Shown piece by piece: positions 8,693-17,567 of a DNA stretch of 64,000 nt. The notes below the pieces were generated by a model. That model was not told the origin of the DNA. It was given only the letters and a program-made list of their open reading frames with translations, and searched no databases. The stretch covers positions 1 to 64,000 of the forward strand of contig JASBTQ010000026.1 of the NCBI GenBank assembly GCA_030148335.1, in the 5' to 3' direction. How positions within the stretch are numbered: position 1 is the stretch's first letter; each line of letters opens with the position of its first letter. Position numbers and translations under genes: made by a program. This stretch comes from Allomuricauda sp. (GTDB taxonomy: Bacteria > Bacteroidota > Bacteroidia > Flavobacteriales > Flavobacteriaceae).

Positions 8693-9535
8693 ATGGACAC
8701 AAAAAAAGTATGGTTGGTTACTGGAGCTTCCAAAGGTTTGGGACTGACATTGGTAAAAACATTGTTGGATCAAGGATATCGAGTGGCGGCCACATCAAGA
8801 AGTTTAAGTGCTTTGGAAAATGCCGTGGGAAAACATGAGGCTTTCCTGCCGCTGCAAGTTGACCTGATGAGTGAAGAAAGTGTGGCCTCTGCCATTTCAC
8901 AAGTAGTGGGGCACTACGGTCACTTGGATGTGGTGGTCAACAATGCCGGTTATGGACAAAATGGAACCTTGGAGGAAATTTCAGATGCTGAGGCACGACA
9001 AAATTTTGACGTGAATGTCTTTGGCATGTTGAACGTTATTCGAAAAGCGATGCCTCACTTACGGGAGCAACGGTCCGGACACATTTTCAATATTGCATCA
9101 GTAGCGGGAGTGGTCGGCAATTTTCCCGGATTTGGGATTTACTGTGCCACGAAGTTTGCCGTGGTCGGTTTCACAGAGGCCCTATCCGTGGAAGCGAGTC
9201 CCTTCGGGATCCATACCACTTTGGTGTATCCTGGGTATTTCCGCACCGATTTTCTATCGGATGATTCCCTAAAATTGGCCAAAAACAAGATGGATGTGTA
9301 TGCCCAGGCCCGGGAATCGGAACGCTTGCACAAAGAAGAGATTGCCGGAAACCAGTTGGGAGACCCCGAAAAGGCCGCAGAGGTGCTCATCAAAGTGGCC
9401 GAAAGTGATGATCCCGCCCTACATTTGTTCTTGGGCAGCGATGCCTATGGCATGGCCCACCAAAAGCTGAAAACCTTGGAAACGGCCTTGGAAACCAACA
9501 AGGAACTAAGTCATTCTACCGATTTTAAAAATTAA
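8693..9535 (+). CDS. short-chain dehydrogenase/reductase (SDR)
   Basis: NAD(P)-dependent oxidoreductase of 280 residues of the classical SDR family. Present are the cofactor loop TGASKGLG (10-17), the NNAG motif (NNAGYG), and the catalytic pair YCATK (YxxxK) preceded by the active serine in IASVAG. Start ATG at 8693 (MDTKKVW) puts the Rossmann strand directly at the N-terminus; an upstream GTG at 8660 would add 11 unconserved residues. The AraC-type gene that follows in the same direction is probably its regulator. The substrate is not predictable. Confidence 0.9.
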   Translation: MDTKKVWLVTGASKGLGLTLVKTLLDQGYRVAATSRSLSALENAVGKHEAFLPLQVDLMSEESVASAISQVVGHYGHLDVVVNNAGYGQNGTLEEISDAEARQNFDVNVFGMLNVIRKAMPHLREQRSGHIFNIASVAGVVGNFPGFGIYCATKFAVVGFTEALSVEASPFGIHTTLVYPGYFRTDFLSDDSLKLAKNKMDVYAQARESERLHKEEIAGNQLGDPEKAAEVLIKVAESDDPALHLFLGSDAYGMAHQKLKTLETALETNKELSHSTDFKN

Positions 9536-9553
9536 TACGTAATTTCAGAATGG

Positions 9554-9567
9554 GGCAAAGCTTTGCC
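9554..9567. promoter_or_regulatory. 14-bp perfect palindrome ahead of the AraC-type gene
   Basis: GGCAAAG followed directly by its complement CTTTGCC, with a wider partly symmetric frame (GGGG on the left, CCCC a few bases to the right). It lies between the SDR stop and the AraC start at 9592. No T-run follows, so an operator is more likely than a terminator. It also argues against starting the AraC gene at 9550. Confidence 0.45.
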
Positions 9568-9591
9568 TTGCCCCTTAACCTTCAATGGATC

Positions 9592-10494
9592 ATGCATACA
9601 TTCAATACCCTCAGCGAGTTCCACAAGTTTTGTGCACTGCCCAAACCTGAACATCCTTTGATCAGTGTGATCGATTATGGTCAAGTGGATTATCAGACCA
9701 TCGAAAACCAGATCACTTGGACGCAAAATTTTTATTCCATCGGATTGAAGCGCAATGTCTCTGGCAAGCTAAGGTATGGACAACAGGAGTACGATTTTGA
9801 TGAAGGGCTGTTGACATTTATTGGCCCGAGACAGGTATTGCAATTTGAAATGCTGCCCTCGGAGAAGAAACCTTCGGGCTGGCTGTTGCTCATCCATCCC
9901 GATTTTTTATGGAATGCCCCATTGGCCAAGGCCATCAAAAACTATGAATTCTTTGGTTATGCCATCAATGAGGCCCTTTTTCTTTCGGAAAAGGAAGAAA
10001 AGACCATGGTTGACATTTTGTTGCACATCCAGCAAGAATACCGGTCCAACTTGGACAAATTCAGTCAAAACATCATCATTGCCCAACTCGAATTACTGCT
10101 CAACTATGCCGAACGCTATTATCAAAGACAATTTCTTACGAGAAAAATCAATAACCATGAGGTTTTGGTTCGGTTGGAGGGTTTTCTCGACTCCTATTTC
10201 AACGGAGAGGAAGCCATCAACAAAGGACTACCGACCGTCCAATCTGTAGCGGATACCTTGAATGTTTCCCCGAATTACCTGAGCAGTCTGCTCAAAGTGC
10301 TGACAGGACAAAGCACTCAACAGCACATCCACGAAAAACTGATAGAAAAGGCCAAAGAACAATTGTCCACCACCCAACTTTCGGTCAGTGAGATTGCCTA
10401 TACCCTTGGTTTTGAGCATTCCCAATCGTTTAGCAAATTGTTCAAGAACAAGACAAATCAATCGCCTGCCGCCTTTAGGGCATCTTTCAACTGA
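9592..10494 (+). CDS. AraC-family transcriptional regulator
   Basis: Regulator of 300 residues with an N-terminal cupin-like sensing domain (about 1-180) and a C-terminal double helix-turn-helix. The latter is recognisable from VADTLNVSPNYLSSLLK for the first HTH and VSEIAYTLGFEHSQSFSKLF with KNQSP-like TNQSPAAFR for the second, the standard AraC signature end. ATG at 9592 (MHTFNTLSEF) matches usual starts; an upstream ATG at 9550 overlaps a palindrome. It probably controls the adjacent SDR gene and itself. Confidence 0.9.
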   Translation: MHTFNTLSEFHKFCALPKPEHPLISVIDYGQVDYQTIENQITWTQNFYSIGLKRNVSGKLRYGQQEYDFDEGLLTFIGPRQVLQFEMLPSEKKPSGWLLLIHPDFLWNAPLAKAIKNYEFFGYAINEALFLSEKEEKTMVDILLHIQQEYRSNLDKFSQNIIIAQLELLLNYAERYYQRQFLTRKINNHEVLVRLEGFLDSYFNGEEAINKGLPTVQSVADTLNVSPNYLSSLLKVLTGQSTQQHIHEKLIEKAKEQLSTTQLSVSEIAYTLGFEHSQSFSKLFKNKTNQSPAAFRASFN

Positions 10495-10902
10495 ACAGAT
10501 TATATAAGAATTTTGTTTTTGAACCTGTTTTCAGGTGAATTTGGAACGATCAAAAAATAGTTCTAATGAGATTTTTCAAAAGGTGCCGTAGAAATTGGAA
10601 CCAATCCATTTCCTGGGTGCATAGATAAATGACCATAATCAGCAAAAAGAGAAGAAGAAAAATCATTTCCTTTCTTCCAAACCAATTTCTCTTCTGGACC
10701 ATAATGGACAAACTATTGATCTTGTATTTTCAAACTTAAGGATAAGAGCTTTACCCGATCATGGTCAATTGATGGATGCCCCTTTTGACTTGACGGATCC
10801 AATATCAACACCCATGGTTCAAAACTCTGTTGCAAGAGAGCAGGAATTCCACTCCAAAGTCGTAAATTTGCACTTTCTTAAACCGCACAACGCACCACAC
10901 GT
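10495..10902. other. 408-bp gap without a gene, holding the purL promoter
   Basis: No credible coding frame on either strand. Just after the AraC stop is a small inverted repeat (ACCTG, four T, CAGGT) lacking a clear T-tract. The middle is AT-rich and unremarkable. The right end carries a -7 type element for purL. No riboswitch-like structure (for instance a purine aptamer) could be recognised by eye. Confidence 0.6.
10863..10870 (+). promoter_or_regulatory. candidate Bacteroidota -7 element (TAAATTTG) of purL
   Basis: Exact match to the TAnnTTTG consensus of the Bacteroidota primary sigma factor, 32 bp ahead of the purL ATG. No good TTTG -33 element is found at the usual 19-bp distance, so confidence is limited. 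Confidence 0.4.
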
Positions 10903-13900
10903 ATGATCCATTTTTTTGGGGACAAGGCTACCAAGGTTTTTGCCGTCCAGACCGCTCAGGAAATCGCTCAGGAAGACAACAATAAACTGACATGGTTGTT
11001 CGGCAACCAACCCAAGATAGAAGCGGCGTCACTCGACGCCTTTTTTGTTGGTCCGCGTGCCGCCATGGTCACACCCTGGAGCACCAATGCCACCGAGATT
11101 ACGCAGAACATGGGCATTTCGGGCATCATCCGAATTGAGGAGTACCATGCTGTTTCCGAAGGCTTTACGGATTATGACCCCATGCTCTCCCAAAAATATA
11201 AGGGTCTGGGACAGGATATTTTTACCATCAACATCGTTCCCGAACCCACTTTGGAGATTGAGGACATAGCTGCCTACAACCAAAAGGAAGGCCTGGCCTT
11301 GAGCGAGGAGGAAGTGGAGTATCTGGAAGGACTGGCCAAAAAATTGGGCCGTAAATTGACGGATTCCGAAGTATTTGGTTTCAGTCAAGTAAATTCGGAA
11401 CACTGCCGACATAAAATTTTCAATGGAACTTTTGTGATTGATGGCGAAGAGATGCCTTCTTCCCTATTCAAATTGATCAAAAAAACTTCCGAGGCCAATC
11501 CCAACGATATCGTTTCAGCCTATAAGGATAACGTGGCGTTCATCAAAGGGCCCAAAGCCATCCAATTTGCCCCAAAAAGTGCCGATAAGCCTGACTTTTA
11601 CGAGGAAAAAGAATTCAATTCCGTGCTTTCGCTAAAAGCGGAAACCCACAACTTCCCCACCACGGTTGAGCCATTTAATGGTGCCGCCACAGGTTCTGGG
11701 GGAGAAATCCGCGATCGTTTGGCAGGTGGAAAAGGTTCGTTGCCCCTAGCCGGAACAGCGGTGTACATGACTTCATACTCACGTTTGGAAGCAAACCGTC
11801 CGTGGGAAAAAGGAATGAAAGAACGGGATTGGCTGTATCAAACCCCAATGGATATTTTGATCAAGGCGTCAAACGGTGCCTCAGACTTCGGGAACAAATT
11901 TGGACAACCCCTGATCGCGGGTTCCGTTTTGACTTTTGAACATCAAGAAGAAGCCCGAAAATTAGGCTTTGATAAAGTCATTATGATGGCTGGTGGAATC
12001 GGGTATGGCAAAACCGAACAGGCATTGAAGGACACCCCAAAAACTGGAGACAGAATAGTCGTTCTAGGTGGTGACAACTACCGCATTGGAATGGGCGGAG
12101 CGGCCGTGTCCAGTGCAGATACGGGCGAATTCAGTTCGGCCATCGAGTTGAATGCCGTACAACGTTCCAACCCCGAAATGCAAAAAAGGGCTTCCAATGC
12201 CATCCGTGGTTTGGTAGAAAGCCATGACAATCCCATTGTTTCCATCCACGATCATGGAGCTGGTGGACACTTGAACTGTCTATCGGAATTGGTGGAAGAA
12301 ACTGGTGGAAAAATCGATACCGACAAACTCCCTATCGGAGACCCTACCCTATCCAAAAAAGAATTGATCGGCAATGAATCCCAAGAACGAATGGGATTGG
12401 TGATTGGCGAAAAAGATATGGCATTGCTTGATCGTGTGGCGGCCCGGGAGCGTTCGCCCATGTATGAAGTGGGAACTGTTACAGGGGACCATACCTTCAC
12501 CTTTACCTCTGGTACCACAGGTGAAACCCCTATGAACTTGGAGCTTTCGGATATGTTCGGAAGTTCTCCCAAGACCATTATGGCCGACACCAAAGCCCAA
12601 CAGACCTACCCTGCCCTTTCCTATTCGTTGGAGCATTTCCACGATTATTTGGAACAAGTGCTTCAATTGGAGGCCGTGGCCTGTAAAGACTGGTTGACCA
12701 ACAAGGTGGACCGTTGTGTGGGTGGCCGCGTAGCCAAACAGCAATGTGCAGGACCATTGCAATTGCCATTGAACAATGTTGGGGTAATGGCGCTTGATTT
12801 TAAAGGTAAGGAAGGAATTGCGACCAGTATTGGGCACTCCCCTGTCTCGGCCTTGATCGACCCGGTTGCAGGGAGTAGAAACAGTGTAGCAGAATCCTTG
12901 ACCAACATGGTTTGGGCCCCTTTGCAAGATGGTTTGAAATCTGTTTCGCTGTCAGCCAACTGGATGTGGCCCTGCCGCAACAAAGGCGAGGATGCACGTT
13001 TGTACGAAGCGGTAAAATCGCTTTCGGATTTTGTGATCGAACTAGGCATCAACGTGCCTACCGGGAAGGATTCCCTTTCCATGAAACAAAAATACAAGGA
13101 CGGTGAAGTACTTTCCCCTGGAACCGTAATCATTTCTGCAGCAGCGCATTGTGATGATATCACCAAAATTGTGGAACCTGTCCTGCAAAAAAATGGCGGG
13201 GACATTTATTACATCAATTTCTCCAAAGATGCCCATAAATTGGGTGGATCGTCCTTTGCCCAGATCTTGAAGGGCATTGGGGATGAAGCCCCATCCGTTT
13301 TGGATGCAGCTTATGTAAAAACGGTTTTCAATACGCTTCAACAATTGATCAAAGACGGGCAGATTTTGGCCGGACACGACATTGGTTCGGGAGGTTTGAT
13401 CACCACCTTACTTGAAATGTGTTTTTCAGACAACGACCTTAGTGCCGAACTGGATTTGACTTCCGTTGGTGAATCGGACATCATCAAACTGTTGTTTTCG
13501 GAAAATATTGGGGTTGTACTTCAATCCAAGGACAGTTCCATCGAAAACGTTTTGGCTTCGGCTGGAATTGAATTCAGCAAAATTGGTAGCGTTTCCACTG
13601 GCAACATTTTGCATATCAAGAACAATGGTGTGGAAATAGGCCTGAATATCGAATCGCTTCGCGATACTTGGTTCAAAACTTCCTATTTATTGGACAGCAA
13701 ACAGACTGCCAATGATTTGGCAAAGGAGCGTTATGCCAATTACAAGCAGCAACCACTTAAATATGTTTTTCCTTCTCATTTTACAGGAAAACTGTCATCT
13801 CTAGCGCAGTCGAGAGGTGCTGAAAGGCCAAAAGCGGCCATTCTCCGTGAAAAAGGCAGCAATTCGGAACGCGAAATGGCCAACGCCATGTATTTAGCGG

Positions 13901-14583
13901 GGTTTGATGTAAAAGACGTGCACATGACCGACCTCATCACAGGAAGGGAGGCTTTGGAGGACATTCAATTTATCGGTGCCGTGGGAGGCTTTTCCAACTC
14001 CGACGTGCTGGGCAGTGCCAAAGGCTGGGCCGGTGCCTTCAAATACAACGAAAAAGCCAACAAGGCCTTGAAGGATTTCTTCGCCAGACCCGATACGCTT
14101 TCGGTTGGTATTTGTAATGGTTGCCAGTTGTTCATGGAGTTGGACCTTATCAACCCAGAGCATGAGACCCATGGAAGAATGACCTATAACGATTCGCACA
14201 AACACGAAAGCAATTTTACTTCGGTAAAGATCCAGGAGAACAATTCCGTGATGCTGTCCAACATGGCCGGCACCACCTTAGGAGTATGGATCAGTCATGG
14301 TGAAGGAAAATTCAGTTTGCCACATAGCGAAGACCAATACAACGTTGTCGCAAAATATGGTTATGAAGGCTATCCTGCCAATCCCAACGGAAGTGATTTT
14401 AACACGGCCATGCTCTGTGATAAAACTGGGAGGCATTTGGTGACCATGCCGCATATTGAACGTTCCACTTTTCCATGGAACTGGGCCCACTATCCAAAGG
14501 ATAGACAGGATGCCGTTTCCCCATGGCTACAAGCCTTTGTGAATGCAAAAGAATGGTTGGATGCCAAAAAGAATGAACATTAG
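10903..14583 (+). CDS. purL: phosphoribosylformylglycinamidine synthase (FGAR amidotransferase), large form
   Basis: Fourth step of de novo purine synthesis: FGAR + glutamine + ATP to FGAM. The 1226 residues match the fused large PurL (about 1200-1300 residues) with an N-terminal PurS-like part, two AIRS-related ATP-binding halves (for example ETHNFPTTVEPFNGAATGSGGE split around 245-265, and DHGAGGHLN) and a C-terminal class I glutaminase. The glutaminase nucleophile is C1071 in GICNGCQ, with the conserved MPHIER histidine region near 1186. The enzyme is cytosolic. It overlaps the decayed acetyltransferase frame by 11 bp at its 3' end. Confidence 0.96.
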   Translation: MIHFFGDKATKVFAVQTAQEIAQEDNNKLTWLFGNQPKIEAASLDAFFVGPRAAMVTPWSTNATEITQNMGISGIIRIEEYHAVSEGFTDYDPMLSQKYKGLGQDIFTINIVPEPTLEIEDIAAYNQKEGLALSEEEVEYLEGLAKKLGRKLTDSEVFGFSQVNSEHCRHKIFNGTFVIDGEEMPSSLFKLIKKTSEANPNDIVSAYKDNVAFIKGPKAIQFAPKSADKPDFYEEKEFNSVLSLKAETHNFPTTVEPFNGAATGSGGEIRDRLAGGKGSLPLAGTAVYMTSYSRLEANRPWEKGMKERDWLYQTPMDILIKASNGASDFGNKFGQPLIAGSVLTFEHQEEARKLGFDKVIMMAGGIGYGKTEQALKDTPKTGDRIVVLGGDNYRIGMGGAAVSSADTGEFSSAIELNAVQRSNPEMQKRASNAIRGLVESHDNPIVSIHDHGAGGHLNCLSELVEETGGKIDTDKLPIGDPTLSKKELIGNESQERMGLVIGEKDMALLDRVAARERSPMYEVGTVTGDHTFTFTSGTTGETPMNLELSDMFGSSPKTIMADTKAQQTYPALSYSLEHFHDYLEQVLQLEAVACKDWLTNKVDRCVGGRVAKQQCAGPLQLPLNNVGVMALDFKGKEGIATSIGHSPVSALIDPVAGSRNSVAESLTNMVWAPLQDGLKSVSLSANWMWPCRNKGEDARLYEAVKSLSDFVIELGINVPTGKDSLSMKQKYKDGEVLSPGTVIISAAAHCDDITKIVEPVLQKNGGDIYYINFSKDAHKLGGSSFAQILKGIGDEAPSVLDAAYVKTVFNTLQQLIKDGQILAGHDIGSGGLITTLLEMCFSDNDLSAELDLTSVGESDIIKLLFSENIGVVLQSKDSSIENVLASAGIEFSKIGSVSTGNILHIKNNGVEIGLNIESLRDTWFKTSYLLDSKQTANDLAKERYANYKQQPLKYVFPSHFTGKLSSLAQSRGAERPKAAILREKGSNSEREMANAMYLAGFDVKDVHMTDLITGREALEDIQFIGAVGGFSNSDVLGSAKGWAGAFKYNEKANKALKDFFARPDTLSVGICNGCQLFMELDLINPEHETHGRMTYNDSHKHESNFTSVKIQENNSVMLSNMAGTTLGVWISHGEGKFSLPHSEDQYNVVAKYGYEGYPANPNGSDFNTAMLCDKTGRHLVTMPHIERSTFPWNWAHYPKDRQDAVSPWLQAFVNAKEWLDAKKNEH

Positions 14584-14856
14584 AAGAGCGACACCCGCTG
14601 ATGTCCCCCACATAATCCAAATGTTGGCCAACGATGAGTTGGGCAAGCTTCGGGAAGATTTCCGCAATCCCTTGCCCGATACCTATTATAAGGCTTTTGA
14701 AAACATTGCCAACGACCCCAACCAAGAATTGGTGGTGATTGAAAACGAGGATGGTGACGTTATCGGGACACTCCAATTGAGCTTTATCCAATACCTTACC
14801 TATCAAGGCGGAATCCGCGCACAAATCGAAGCAGTGAGGGTTCATGAACAGTATCG

Positions 14857-14863
14857 AAAAAAG
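14857..14863 (+). other. slippery heptamer A AAA AAG at the GNAT frame break
   Basis: The zero-frame codons are CGA AAA AAG GCA, so the heptamer is in the phase required for tandem -1 slippage, as in E. coli dnaX. A -1 slip continues as GGC ATC GGA, giving the RKKGIG acetyl-CoA-binding motif. No clear downstream hairpin or upstream Shine-Dalgarno-like stimulator was seen. Confidence 0.5.
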
Positions 14864-14988
14864 GCATCGGAAGACAATTGTTCCTATGGGCCATCGAACA
14901 TTCAAAAGAAAAAGGAGCCCATGTGGTGCAGTTGACCACTGACAAGAAAAGACCCGATGCTTTGGAGTTTTACAAATCCTTGGGTTAA

Positions 14989-15025
14989 GGATTCCCACGA
15001 GGGGATGAAATTACATCTACTTTAA
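14989..15025 (+). repeat. direct repeat copy 1: GNAT 3' end
   Basis: 37 bp encoding DSHEGMKLHLL-stop, matching 15641-15677 at 32 of 37 positions. The differences fall mostly at third or synonymous-like codon positions, as between diverged coding copies. Confidence 0.75.
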
Positions 15026-15041
15026 AAGTACCGAATATATT

Positions 15042-15332
15042 TCACAGAACATTATCCAAATCCTGTCTCCCAACAATTGCCATTATTTCTACGATGTCAC
15101 CATTCATTTTGAAGTAAATACTGTCAGTTCCGCAAACGCAACGTCTATAGCCCTTTTTGATATAGTCCACCGATTCAAATGAATATGGGCGTTGGGCAAT
15201 CATGTCAAAATATTCAAAGAAGGAATCGAAGTATTTATCGGCCTGGGAGATTCCAAACTTTTTGATTCCATAATGATGAATACGGATCAAATCATTCTTG
15301 GCCTCATTACTCAACCTATATTTTGTCATCAA
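15042..15332 (-). CDS. RelE/ParE-family toxin of a type II toxin-antitoxin module
   Basis: Small basic protein of 96 residues with the ParE/RelE plasmid-stabilisation fold. Recognisable parts are the N-terminal LSNEAKNDLIRIHHYGIKKFG helices, the middle IAQRPYSFESVDYIKKGYRRC (equivalent of the RxGxYRV strand) and the end IVEIMAIVGRQDLDNVL. It overlaps the antitoxin stop by 17 bp, normal for these operons. ParE types poison gyrase and RelE types cut mRNA; sequence alone does not decide. The start could be the second methionine (15329). The module sits between two copies of a GNAT gene end. Confidence 0.88.
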   Translation of the reverse strand: MMTKYRLSNEAKNDLIRIHHYGIKKFGISQADKYFDSFFEYFDMIAQRPYSFESVDYIKKGYRRCVCGTDSIYFKMNGDIVEIMAIVGRQDLDNVL

Positions 15333-15561
15333 GCAATGACTTTGACTGTCTCAGAATTTCATCTTTACCTTCATTTGTGAACCCGCTGTCTTCTGCTCTC
15401 TCCAACTTTGTCCTGATCCAATCAACTTGCATCTGCTGTCTTCTAGCCTGTCTGATCAAGTCGTTGACAAGCTCGCTTTTACTCGAATACTCTTTATTGT
15501 CAACCTGCTCTTTTAGCCACTCATCATTTGGCTTCGTGAAAGAAATGCTCTGTCTTGTCAT
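15316..15561 (-). CDS. ParD/CopG-like ribbon-helix-helix antitoxin
   Basis: Antitoxin of 81 residues, start at 15561 (MTRQSISFTKPNDEWL). The N-terminal beta strand and helices (QSISFTKPNDEWLKEQV, YSSKSELVNDLIRQAR) form the ribbon-helix-helix DNA-binding unit. The C-terminal half (VDWIRTKLERAEDSGF) is the usual flexible toxin-binding part. A longer in-frame start at 15612 would add 17 unconserved residues and run through the palindromic operator, so it is rejected. It is expected to neutralise the downstream toxin and repress its own promoter. Confidence 0.88.
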   Translation of the reverse strand: MTRQSISFTKPNDEWLKEQVDNKEYSSKSELVNDLIRQARRQQMQVDWIRTKLERAEDSGFTNEGKDEILRQSKSLLDDKI

Positions 15562-15579
15562 AATCGATATATAGTTTGA

Positions 15580-15591
15580 TGTAAATTTACA
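15580..15591. promoter_or_regulatory. 12-bp palindrome TGTAAATTTACA, candidate ParD operator
   Basis: A perfect palindrome 19 bp upstream of the antitoxin start codon. Ribbon-helix-helix antitoxins bind short palindromes at this position to autorepress. A TTTG followed 19 bp later by TATATATC (minus strand) brackets it, but that would make the transcript nearly leaderless, so the promoter call is left open. Confidence 0.5.
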
Positions 15592-15640
15592 CCAAAAATG
15601 AACCGCTGGCAAATTTGAATCCTCTATCCCGATATATCAC

Positions 15641-15677
15641 GGATTCCCACGAAGGGATGAGATTGCATTTACCTTAA
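15641..15677 (+). repeat. direct repeat copy 2: orphan GNAT 3' end beyond the TA module
   Basis: Encodes DSHEGMRLHLP-stop in frame, matching the tail of the GNAT pseudogene (14989-15025) at 32 of 37 bases. Similarity begins abruptly at GGATTCCCACGA in both copies. No other GNAT sequence is recognisable upstream of this copy. The two copies bracket about 650 bp containing only the toxin-antitoxin module. Confidence 0.75.
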
Positions 15678-15768
15678 AATTGGCAAATAATTATAGCTGT
15701 TTTTAAAAAAGTCGTTTTAAAATACGGTTTCCTTTCCCTACTTTGCAATTACTTTTCAGAAACTTACT

Positions 15769-17538
15769 ATGCAAAAAGTTACCCGTTTATTTGATTTTCC
15801 CTATCATCAATTGGAAAATCTGCCGCTACAGAAGTCATTGGTCACCAAATACAATGGCAAATGGGTGGCAACCTCTACCCAAGAATATGTGGACAAGGCC
15901 AATGCCATCAGCAGGGCCCTCTTGCGCCTGGGCGTGAAACCGAACGACAAAATCGCCGTTATTTCCATGACCAACCGAACCGAATGGAACATCATGGATA
16001 TCGGCATACTTCAGGTAGGTGCACAGAACGTGCCCATTTACCCGACCATTTCGGAAGAGGATTACGAATACATTCTGAACCATTCCGAGGCCAAATACTG
16101 TTTTGTTTCCTGTGAAGAGGTCTTGGAAAAAGTGCTTACCATAAGTTCCAATCTTAAAAATTTGAAGGAAGTCTATTCTTTCGATGAACTTGACAACTGC
16201 AAGAACTGGAAAGAACTCTTGGAGTTGGGGGCCGATGTTTCCAACCAAGATGAAGTGGAACAAATAAAGGACAGCGTACAACCGGGCGACCTGGCCACTT
16301 TGATCTATACATCAGGAACAACAGGAAGGCCCAAGGGGGTGATGCTTTCCCATGATAATATTGTATCCAATGTCATCTCCAGTGAGAAAAGGGTCCCGTT
16401 CGAATCTGGCGGGAGCGCACTCAGTTTTTTGCCCGTTTGCCACATTTTTGAACGGATGATCCTATACCTCTACCAATATTGTGGCATTGAAATCCACTTT
16501 GCGGAAGGGCTGGACAAGATCAGTGACAATGTGAAGGAAGTGAAACCCAACGTTATGACCGTGGTTCCCCGCCTTCTGGAAAAAGTATATGAGGCCATCA
16601 TTGCAAAAGGGACCAACTTAACGGGCATCAAAAAGAAACTGTTCTTCTGGTCCGTGGAGCTTGGGCTCAAGTTTGAACCTTATGGAAAAAATGGCTGGTG
16701 GTACGAAAAACAATTGGGTATCGCCCGAAAGTTGGTTTTTAGCAAATGGCAAGAAGGTCTTGGCGGCAACCTGTCCGTCATGGTATCGGGCAGTGCGGCC
16801 CTTCAGCCCCGGTTGGCAAGGGTCTTTGCTGCGGCAGGCATGCCTGTGATGGAAGGCTACGGCCTTACGGAAACCTCTCCGGTCATTGCGGTGAACGATC
16901 AGCGTAACAAAGGATGGAAAATTGGAACGGTGGGCAGGATCATTGATGGCGTCGAAGTAAAGATTGCCGAAGATGGCGAGATCCTGTGCAAGGGGCCCAA
17001 CGTGATGCTAGGCTACTACAAAGATTCCGAGAAAACGGCCGAAGTGATGACGGGCGATTATTTCCACACCGGTGACATTGGCGAAGTGGATGCTGATGGC
17101 TTTTTGAAGATCACCGATCGTAAAAAAGAGATATTCAAGACTTCGGGAGGCAAATATGTGGCTCCACAGTTATTGGAAAACCGATTCAAGCAATCCCGGT
17201 TCATTGAACAAATCATGGTGGTGGGCGAAGGGGAGAAAATGCCCGCGGCACTCATCCAACCCAATTTTGATTTTGTAAAGGAATGGGCCAAAAGGCATGG
17301 TATTGCTTTGGAAAACAACAAGGATTTGGTCAAAAACGACCAGGTCATAGCCCGTTTCCAAGAAGAAGTGGACCTGGCCAATGAGGATTTTGCCAAATGG
17401 GAGAAGGTAAAACAGTTCCGGTTGACTCCAGACGTCTGGGGTGTGGAAGAGGGACACCTCACCCCTACCATGAAATTGAAACGAAAAATTGTCAAGGAGA
17501 AGTATTTGAATCTTTATAATGAGATATATGGGCACTAG
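15769..17538 (+). CDS. long-chain acyl-CoA synthetase (AMP-forming, FadD15-like)
   Basis: AMP-dependent ligase of 589 residues that activates fatty acids to acyl-CoA, feeding the beta-oxidation operon downstream. It has the P-loop YTSGTTGRPKGV (near 179-190), the GYGLTETSP motif (A5), and FHTGDIGEVDADGFLKITDR with the C-terminal hinge RKKEIFKTSGGK. The size and motif set match the membrane-associated long-chain branch. A hairpin terminator follows, so it is a separate transcript from the MarR-led operon. Confidence 0.93.
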   Translation: MQKVTRLFDFPYHQLENLPLQKSLVTKYNGKWVATSTQEYVDKANAISRALLRLGVKPNDKIAVISMTNRTEWNIMDIGILQVGAQNVPIYPTISEEDYEYILNHSEAKYCFVSCEEVLEKVLTISSNLKNLKEVYSFDELDNCKNWKELLELGADVSNQDEVEQIKDSVQPGDLATLIYTSGTTGRPKGVMLSHDNIVSNVISSEKRVPFESGGSALSFLPVCHIFERMILYLYQYCGIEIHFAEGLDKISDNVKEVKPNVMTVVPRLLEKVYEAIIAKGTNLTGIKKKLFFWSVELGLKFEPYGKNGWWYEKQLGIARKLVFSKWQEGLGGNLSVMVSGSAALQPRLARVFAAAGMPVMEGYGLTETSPVIAVNDQRNKGWKIGTVGRIIDGVEVKIAEDGEILCKGPNVMLGYYKDSEKTAEVMTGDYFHTGDIGEVDADGFLKITDRKKEIFKTSGGKYVAPQLLENRFKQSRFIEQIMVVGEGEKMPAALIQPNFDFVKEWAKRHGIALENNKDLVKNDQVIARFQEEVDLANEDFAKWEKVKQFRLTPDVWGVEEGHLTPTMKLKRKIVKEKYLNLYNEIYGH

Positions 17539-17567
17539 GCTCCAGCTTAAGATGACAGTATAAACAC

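Larger units (their letters stand above)
14573..15025 (+). pseudogene. broken GNAT N-acetyltransferase gene
   Basis: From ATG 14573 the frame encodes a normal GNAT N-terminus (MNIRRATPADVPHI, then IGTLQLSFI and IEAVRVHEQYR). It leaves the family sequence at an A6 run (14857-14862). Reading one base back restores the acetyl-CoA motif as RKKGIGRQLFLWAIEHSKEKGA and on to LEFYKSLG, where it meets TAA at 14986-14988. A second shift (two bases missing) then restores the usual tail DSHEGMKLHLL, stop at 15023-15025. Two lesions argue for a pseudogene. The first is, however, a canonical slippery site, so a frameshifted product ending at 14988 stays possible. It is coupled to purL by an 11-bp overlap. 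Confidence 0.75.

Noticed and set aside
14357..14583. Frame or length problem at the purL 3' end due to the overlapping GNAT gene
   Set aside because: PurL runs to a normal C-terminal end (MPHIERSTFPWNWAHYP then a short tail); the 11-bp overlap is ordinary coupling.
15559..15600. TTTG-N19-TATATATC as the parD promoter
   Set aside because: The -7 part departs from TAnnTTTG and would leave no leader before the start codon, so it is not listed as a promoter.
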